Of a DNA stretch of 64,000 nucleotides, positions 57,660 to 64,000 are shown piece after piece. Location of the stretch: positions 310,001 through 374,000 of the forward strand of contig NZ_CP033058.2 in the NCBI RefSeq assembly GCF_003383595.3, in the 5' to 3' direction. A model generated the notes under the pieces. It did not search any database. It worked only from the letters and a program-made list of their open reading frames with translations, and was not told the origin of the DNA. Source of the DNA: Metamycoplasma phocicerebrale. Lineage in GTDB: Bacteria > Bacillota_I > Bacilli_A > Mycoplasmatales > Metamycoplasmataceae. Each line of letters opens with the position of its first letter. Position 1 is the first letter of the stretch. Made by a program: the position numbers and the translations under genes.

Positions 57660-57962
57660 TTATTTATTAAAGTTCTTTAGTATTTCTTCTACTGGTAAAT
57701 AACCTTTTGATAGATTAACAATTTTTCCATCTAAATAATAGAATAAAGCAGGAATACTTGAAACCCCCATTTCACGAGCTAAATCTATGTTTTGATCAAC
57801 ATCTAAATCAAAAACATTAATTTCATCATGTTCAGAAGCAAGCCTTTCTAATTCTGGTCCTATCATTTGGCAAGGTGGACATCACACAGCTCTAAAGGCT
57901 ACTATTGCTTTTCCTTCTAAATGTTGATTATTTAATTCTTTACTTGATAATTTTTTGTACAT
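57660..57962 (-). CDS. trxA: Thioredoxin (100 aa)
   Basis: Cytosolic thiol-disulphide oxidoreductase. AIVAFRAVWCPPCQMIGPELERLA holds the active site; it reads WCPPC instead of the usual WCGPC, which should raise the pKa pattern or redox potential slightly, although CPPC also occurs in some thioredoxins. VSSIPALFYYLDGK has the cis-Pro. AGGAGA lies before the ATG. It is followed after 2 bp by the HAD gene. Confidence 0.93.
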
Positions 57963-57982
57963 AATTATCTCCTTTCTTATAT

Positions 57983-59416
57983 TTAATATGCCTTAGCAAA
58001 AATTACAACTCTATTTGTTTTTTTATTAGTATAAAAACAGTTTTTAGAATGCATTTTATATTCTAAATTAAATGGTATACAACGGCTAGAAGCCCCTGTT
58101 TCCTCTTTAATTTTATCTTCGTCTTCACCGTTCCCGTCAAACTTAGTTATAACTCAATGTCCTTTAGAAATATGTTCTTTAAAAGACTCATAATTTTCAA
58201 CTTCAAAAATATTATTAATTAATCTTTGCTTTGCTTGATTTAATAAATTGTTTTGAATGTCTTCTAATATTTGTTGAACTTTTATAACTATTTCTTCCAA
58301 AGCTACATAAGTTTTTTCTAATGTATCTCTTCTTACAATTAACACCTTATTTTGTTCTAGATCTCTTGGGCCAATTTCTATTCTTAAAGGAGTTCCATGA
58401 ATTTCAGAATTAGCTGCCTTAAAGCCTGCGCCTTTATTTGAAGCATCAATTTTAGCATCAATATTGTTTTTAGACAATAAATCTAAAATTTTTAATGCTT
58501 CTTCATGAACTCTTTTTTCTTTAGAAGCAAAAAGTTCAATAATGTCTACCTGGCAAGGCGCGATTTTTGGTGGAATAATAATTCCCCTATCATCACCATG
58601 TGTCATTATTAGCGCTCCTAATAATCTTGTTGATACTCCTCAAGATGTACCATAAGCATTTTCTAATTTATTGTCTTTGTTTTTAAAAGTAATATCAAAT
58701 GCTTTTGTAAAATTTTGCCCTAAGTAATGACTAGTACCAGCTTGTAAAGCTTTTCCATCCTTCATCATAGCTTCAATTGTAAAAGTGTAATCAGCTCCAG
58801 CAAATTTTTCATGGTCTGTTTTTTGGCCTTTTATTACAGGTATAGCAAGAAAGCTTTCAACAAAATCACTATAAACATCTAACAAATTTTGAGTTAATTC
58901 TTTAGCTTCGTTTGAAGTTGCATGTATTGTGTGTCCTTCTTGTCACAAAAATTCTCTAGTTCTTAAAAACGGATTAGTAGTTTTTTCTCATCTTAAAACA
59001 TTTACTCATTGGTTATAAATAAGTGGCAAATCATTATAAGATTCAATCTCATTTTTAAAAAATTCTCCAAACAAAACTTCACTTGTAGGTCTAATATAAA
59101 ACTTTTCATTAAGTTTCTTTCCGCCCACTTCAGTAACTGTTGCTAATTCAGGATTAAAACCTTCTACATGTTTTTTTTCTTTGTTTAAAAGAGATTCTGG
59201 TATTAAAAGAGGTAAATTTACATTTTGAACACCCAGTTTTTTAAATTTAACGTCTAAATTTTTTCTTATGTTATCTCAAATCCCAAATGATAATGGTTTA
59301 AAAATTATAGAGCCCTTTGAAGAACCATATGCCATTAAATCACCATTTTGTATAACATCTGTATATCATTTAGCGAAGTTTTCTTCTTGTGTTGTAATTT
59401 TTTCTAATTTTTTCAT
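57983..59416 (-). CDS. proS: Prolyl-tRNA synthetase, archaeal/eukaryotic-type (477 aa)
   Basis: Charges tRNA-Pro. The short form without an INS editing domain (ProRS type 3), as in other mycoplasmas. Motif 1 region [17 protein letters not shown], motif 2 [26 protein letters not shown], motif 3 [33 protein letters not shown]. The C-terminal zinc-like domain ends [20 protein letters not shown], with Tyr as the last residue, typical of this type. No SD is visible. It lies 62 bp after the deoB stop, with a terminator in that gap. Confidence 0.95.
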
Positions 59417-59452
59417 ATTTAATAATTTTAACTATTTTTTGTTATTTTATTT

Positions 59453-59480
59453 AAAAATAAAAAAACAAGGGCGGCTTGTT
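59453..59480 (-). terminator. Terminator of deoB
   Basis: On the minus strand AACAAG, CCGCC loop, CTTGTT then TTTTTATTTTT. It lies between deoB and proS. Confidence 0.78.
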
Positions 59481-60663
59481 AAATTAAATCGTCAAATATG
59501 TCTTCACCAGTTTTAATGGTTGGAACTCCAAAATTTCTTGCTACTATATTACCTGCAGTGCCTAGACCCCTTAAAGTACCTAGTACTCTAGGTTTAGTAA
59601 ATAATTTAGAAAAGATTGTTAATGGTAGAGCTTCTCTTGTATGTTCAGGACCATATGTTGGATCATTTCCATGATCTGAAGTCATAATTAATAAATCATC
59701 TTTTTTCATAGCATTAATTAGTTTTGATAGTTTAATATCTAGTCTAGAAATATTTTCACTATATCCTACAGGGTCTTCTCTATGCCCATAATGACTATCA
59801 AATTGAACTAAATTTATAAAAATAAATTGTTTTTCCGAATTTGAAGAAGCAATATCAATTGCAATATCCATATTTTCGTCATCTGAGGCAGGACCAAAAA
59901 TTTTGTCTATTCCAACGTTAACAAAAATATCGTTAATTTTACCAACAGCAATAACTTCCACTCCTGCTTTTTGTAAATCTTCTAAAATAATATGACCAGT
60001 TGGTTTATTAGCAAAATCATGTCTATTAAATGTTCTTATAAATTCACCATTATCATAAACAAAAGGTCTTGTTATAACTCTAGCCACATTTCATTCTGGT
60101 TTTGAAGAACATATTTCACGTGCTCTTTTAGCATATTCATTTAATTTTTCTACTCCTAGCGTTTTTTCATCGCCAATAATTTGCAAAGTGGAATCAGGAG
60201 AAGTGTAAATTATTATATCCCCGTTTTCCATATGTTGATGACCAAGCTCTTCTAAAATTACAGTTCCGGAAGCACTTTTGTTACCAATAATTTTTCTTCC
60301 ATCAAATGCTTTTGACAATTCTTGAATTAAATCATCTGGAAATCCTTTTTCTGTAAATTGAGGGTTTGGTGTTTCGGTATATATACCCATCATTTCTCAA
60401 TGCCCTGTTAATGTGTCTTTCCCATTTGACATTTCATGTATTTTAGCCATATACGCTAATGGATGTTTATTTCTTGCAACATGCCCAGAAATTTTAGCAA
60501 TTTCTGTTATACCTAAAGATTTTCATGTTGGAATTTCTAAAGGTAAAGCTTCAGAAGCGTGCAAAAGTGAGTTAGCTCCTTTGTCACCAAATTCTTCTTG
60601 TCTTGGTTCAGGGCCTATTCCTAAACCGTCTGTGACTATAAAAAATATACGTTTAAATTTCAT
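59479..60663 (-). CDS. deoB: Phosphopentomutase DeoB (394 aa)
   Basis: Interconverts (deoxy)ribose-1-phosphate and -5-phosphate, in nucleoside salvage. Alkaline-phosphatase fold: FFIVTDGLGIGPEP with the metal Asp, NSLLHASE, SNGKDTLTGHWEMMG (catalytic Thr), VDSHYGHREDPVGY-type block (FDSHYGHREDPVGYS) and MTSDHGNDPTYGPEHTREALP. GAGGGG lies before the ATG. It starts 15 bp after the DUF1846 gene. Confidence 0.95.
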
Positions 60664-60678
60664 ATTATCCCCTCTTTT

Positions 60679-62139
60679 CTATTTAAACTCATTAGTTTGC
60701 TCAGTTAATTGAATGTCCATGCTTTTAAATGTTTCTTTATCAGAAGCACTTGACAAAGCAGTTCTATGAACATATAAACCAGATAATTTATTAATTTGTT
60801 CAAAAGCTAATTTTGCATTTTTAGAAGATTTAGCACTTATTGCTAAAGCAAAAAGAGTTTCTTTTAAATCAAGAGCAAGATTATTATAATGTAATTCATT
60901 TTTTAAATTTTGCGCCAAAGCAATAGCTTTCGGATCTAAAACATCTATATCTTTATCAATTTTTGCAAAATATTTTAGTGTATTTAATATCATCGCACTA
61001 TTTGAGTTTAATAGCGTTGATTCCTTGCCTATTATTATTGTTTTTGAATTAATTTCAATAGCTGAGCATATAATATTTTTTTCTTGACTGTACTCATTAG
61101 CAACTCTAATAGATTTTACAAGGCTACTATTAATTTTATTCTCTTTAATAATCTTATACAATCTTTTTACATAAATTTTAGGATTTTTGTCTTGTTGATA
61201 GTTAATAATTGTTTGATAATAACGTCTAATTATTTCTTTTTTGGCAGCTAATTTTACTATTTCATCATCAAAAATACAAAAACCGGCCATATTTACACCC
61301 ATATCTGTTGGAGACTTATAAGGCGAAGTTTTATATATTTTATTAAACAAACTATTTAAAATCGGAAAAGCTTCCAAATCTCTATTGTAACTAACGGCTT
61401 CAATGCCATAACTTTTTTTATGAAATGAATCAATTGCATTGTAATCATTTAAATCGATAGTAGCTGCTTCGTAAGCCAAATTTACAGGGTGATTTATTTT
61501 TAAATTTCAAATAGGAAAAGTTTCAAATTTTGCATATCCTGATTTTATATTGTGTTTATTGTCAAAATATAATTGCGAAAAAATAGTGCTTAATTTGCCA
61601 GAGCCTGGTCCGGGCGCGGTAACAATAATTAATTTTTTTTCTGTTTTAGCATATTCATTTTTTCCAAAACCATTTTCGGAAATAATATTATCTATATCTT
61701 GAGGATAATTTTTAATTTTATATTGCTTGTAAACTTTTATATTTTGTTTTTCTATTTTATGAATAAAGCTTTTAACTTCCTTATTGTTTTCATATTGGCT
61801 AACAATAACACTATTAACATTTAATTCGTATTTTTTAAATTTTTTTATTATTCTAAAAACATCTTCTTCATAAGTTAAATTAATGTCTGATCTAATTTTT
61901 TTATTTTTTATATCTTGGCTAGAAATTACAATCATAACTTCTGCTTGATCTTTTAATTTTAATAGCATTCTTAACTTTGAATCATGTTTAAAACCTGGCA
62001 ATACTCTTGTAGCATGAAAATCATTAAATAGCTTTCCACCAAATTCTAAATATAATTTATTACCAAAAGCATTAATTCTTTTTGCAATTTCTTTTGATTG
62101 TAGGTTAATATATTTTTCATTATCAAAACCTATTTTCAT
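60679..62139 (-). CDS. DUF1846 P-loop-like protein (486 aa)
   Basis: Family of about 500 aa proteins found in Firmicutes and mycoplasmas. The N-terminus MKIGFDNEKYINLQSKEIAKRI and YLEFGGKLFNDFHATRVLPGF are typical. IIVTAPGPGSGKLSTIFSQLY is a P-loop-like sequence, and MGVNMAGFCIFDDEIVKLAAKKEIIRRYY a second conserved block. No reaction is established for the family. It is the first gene of the DUF1846-deoB operon; the pairing may hint at nucleotide or sugar metabolism, which is weak. Confidence 0.85.
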
Positions 62140-62365
62140 TAGATCCCCCTATTGATTTTAATTAAAGATTTAAATTAATTATTATTATAGTTTAAAAAAC
62201 AAAAGTTCAATTAATCTAAATATCAAAAATAACTAATTTTTAAATGAAAATTTTAAAAAAGTACATAATTTGTACAAAAAAATCTCAAAAAACTTAATAA
62301 AAATTTAAAAAAAGCACAGTTTTATTTTTTTATTGTTTTTTATTATAAAATAAAAACAAATATTT

Positions 62366-63094
62366 ATGATTAAAGAAGAGATTATTTTTGAAACTAAAGA
62401 CATTTTTAAAAAATTTTCTAATAACCCTGTTATTAAAAATGTGTCATTAAAACTGCATACTTATTCTTTCCATGCATTTATTGGACCAAACGGTTCAGGG
62501 AAATCAACATTTATGAAAATATGTGCAGGCGAAGACAAGGATTATGAAGGTCAAGTATTTTTTAAAAATACATTAATTAACAACATAAAAAGTAAGAAAT
62601 CATTTTTATTTTTTAATAATGATTTAAGTTTTCCTATATCATGAAACGCTTTTGAATATGTTAAAAATTTTTCATATTTTTATAATCAAGAATTTCCTTC
62701 TTCAGATAAAATCATAACTTTATTTAAACAATATAAGCTTTTTCATAACCTAAAAACAAAACCTAATTCTTTTTCTTCGGGAGAAAAAAAGAAATTAATA
62801 GTTTTATTAATTGAATTAATTAAACCTGAATTAGTTTTTTTAGATGAGCCAGATTCTGGTTTGGACCCAGAAGTAAGAGAATTTGTATATGCTAGACTTC
62901 AAAAAATATCTAAACAAGGGAGCTCCATATTTGTTTCTAGTCATATTACTTCAGAAATAAAAAATTATATTGATTATGTAACTTTTTTAAGGGACGGCGA
63001 AATTAAAAAAAGCTCTAAAATTTGCAAACCTAGCGATTTTGACCAAATATATGAAAAAATAAGAAAGGATTATCAAGATGAAAACTCTTTTTAA
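62366..63094 (+). CDS. ABC transporter ATP-binding protein (242 aa)
   Basis: Walker A GPNGSGKST, signature FSSGEKKK, Walker B LVFLDEPDSGLDPE, H-loop VSSHITSEI. The signature (SSGEK) and short size fit an exporter-type ATPase of the ABC-2 group. No SD; TATAAAAT about 20 bp upstream of the ATG suggests a very short leader. The 3' end overlaps the next gene by 17 bp, which makes the pair a transporter. TGA is Trp at PISWNAF. Substrate unknown. Confidence 0.88.
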
Positions 63095-64000
63095 AAATCA
63101 CTTTATTTATTTTGTTAAAAACAAACCTATTATTTTTTTATTATTAATCTTTGGATTGATGAGTTTTTCTGTTGTTCCATTTTTTATAATTGATAATTTA
63201 AAAAATAATTTTAATTGAATAATTTATTTCATTTTATTTGTTTTATCATTATTTTCTATTTTTATTATGATTTATTACTTTTTTATTTCAACAAAAAAGA
63301 ACCAATATGATACTTTTCTAAGTTCCATGTATTCAAGTGGTTTAAAGATTCTGATTTCGAAATATTTATTTTTATTAACAATTTTTTCTATTTTTAGTTT
63401 TTTAATTTCTATAGTCCCAACATCATTTATGTTTATTAATTATAAAAATAATATGTTTGGCTTTATATATTTTATATTGTTAATGCTATCAACATTTTTT
63501 ATGATGAATATTTTATTCTGACTGTTTATGTTCTTTATGTCTTTTAAAAAAAACATAATTTACAAAAATATAGCATTATCTTTAACAGCAATTGTTGTTT
63601 TATCGACTCCAATATTAATAAAAAGTTTTGTATCAAAATCTAATTATCAAAACAAATTTAAAAACGTATATAAAATTGTTGAAAAAACGAAAAACAATAG
63701 TTTTAATGTGCAATATGTACCAGGAGACAATTATATAAAGACTCAAGAAGACACTAAATTTTATATAGATTTAGTGGATTCTTTTTATTTTTTACCAATA
63801 TATATAGCTAATTTATTTGAAAATAAAAATTTAAATATAAATTTTAGAATTAGTTCAAATTTAGAAAACGATGAAAGATTTGCTTTGTATCGTACAGAAA
63901 ATAAATTGATTCAAAAAAAATGAAATAAAGATAGTAATTTTTATATTTATGGAATAAATGATGAACCTCTGATTTCTTATTCAAATGATCAACTTAATAA
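63078..64000 (+). CDS. ABC-2-like permease partner, 3' end cut off (307+ aa)
   Basis: ATG 63078, AAAGGA 12 bp upstream, overlapping the ATPase gene. About five hydrophobic helices are visible (IIFLLLIFGLMSFSVVPFFII, WIIYFILFVLSLFSIFIMIYYFF, LFLLTIFSIFSFLISIVPTSF, GFIYFILLMLSTFFMMNILFW, LSLTAIVVLSTPILI) followed by a large extracytoplasmic region from about residue 190. No known permease motif stands out. The frame is open to the end of the window. Confidence 0.8.

Overview
This window is a piece of a mycoplasma (Mollicutes) chromosome. It is very AT-rich, and nearly every gene contains in-frame TGA codons at conserved tryptophan positions, so UGA must be read as Trp. Genes are tightly packed with stop/start overlaps of the TAATG or ATGA type. 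There are surface lipoproteins with mycoplasma-type lipoboxes, a p37-p29-p69 transporter and a mycoplasma-specific F1-like ATPase cluster. Together these suggest the hominis-group genera (Mycoplasmopsis or Metamycoplasma), but the species cannot be named from the sequence alone. I saw no rRNA, tRNA, CRISPR array or replication origin.

Layout. 1-797: 3' end of an unrecognised gene. 1359-4769: a large anchored coiled-coil surface protein. 4816-5285: gene-free, with an orphan terminator. 5329-8046 (-): mnmE-rlmD, RNA modification. 8393-9488 (+): a small Lys-rich ORF coupled to tmcAL. 9512-15196 (-): pcrA, a membrane protein with an EAL-like C-terminus, pepO. 15313-18314 (-): asnS, glycosyltransferase, RDD protein. 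18492-28434 (-): a C39-peptidase ABC exporter, ybeY, era, then a spermidine/putrescine transporter with two different substrate-binding proteins around potABC. 28552-31729 (+): lipoprotein, gltX, a YwiB-like gene, plsY. 31889-33820 (+): a HinfI-like restriction-modification pair. 33940-38451 (+): CIRCE-controlled hrcA-grpE, then lon. 38483-39798: an IS30-family element flanked by a 23-bp duplication of the lon/gap terminator. 39855-40856 (-): gap. 41008-49686 (-): the seven-gene F1-like ATPase cluster. 49977-51139 (-): a frameshifted GH16 glycosidase lipoprotein. 51412-56739 (+): the p37-p29-p69 transporter (p37 carries a premature stop) and nrnA. 56848-62139 (-): DUF1846 protein, deoB, proS, trxA, HAD phosphatase. 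62366-64000 (+): an ABC ATPase and its permease, cut by the window end.

How it fits together. The housekeeping genes serve translation (asnS, gltX, proS), RNA modification and maturation (rlmD, mnmE, tmcAL, ybeY, era), proteostasis (hrcA, grpE, lon, pepO, trxA), scavenging of polyamines, thiamine-type cofactors and nucleosides, and glycolysis. The accessory layer is a restriction system, an IS element, surface proteins, a peptide exporter, a surface glycanase and the F1-like ATPase. The most interesting points are the degenerate EAL-like membrane protein, the IS30 insertion that splits a bidirectional terminator, the C39 exporter with no visible substrate, the Lys/Ala/Thr-rich tail on the F1-like alpha subunit, and two surface or transport genes (GH16 and p37) each broken by a single small lesion.
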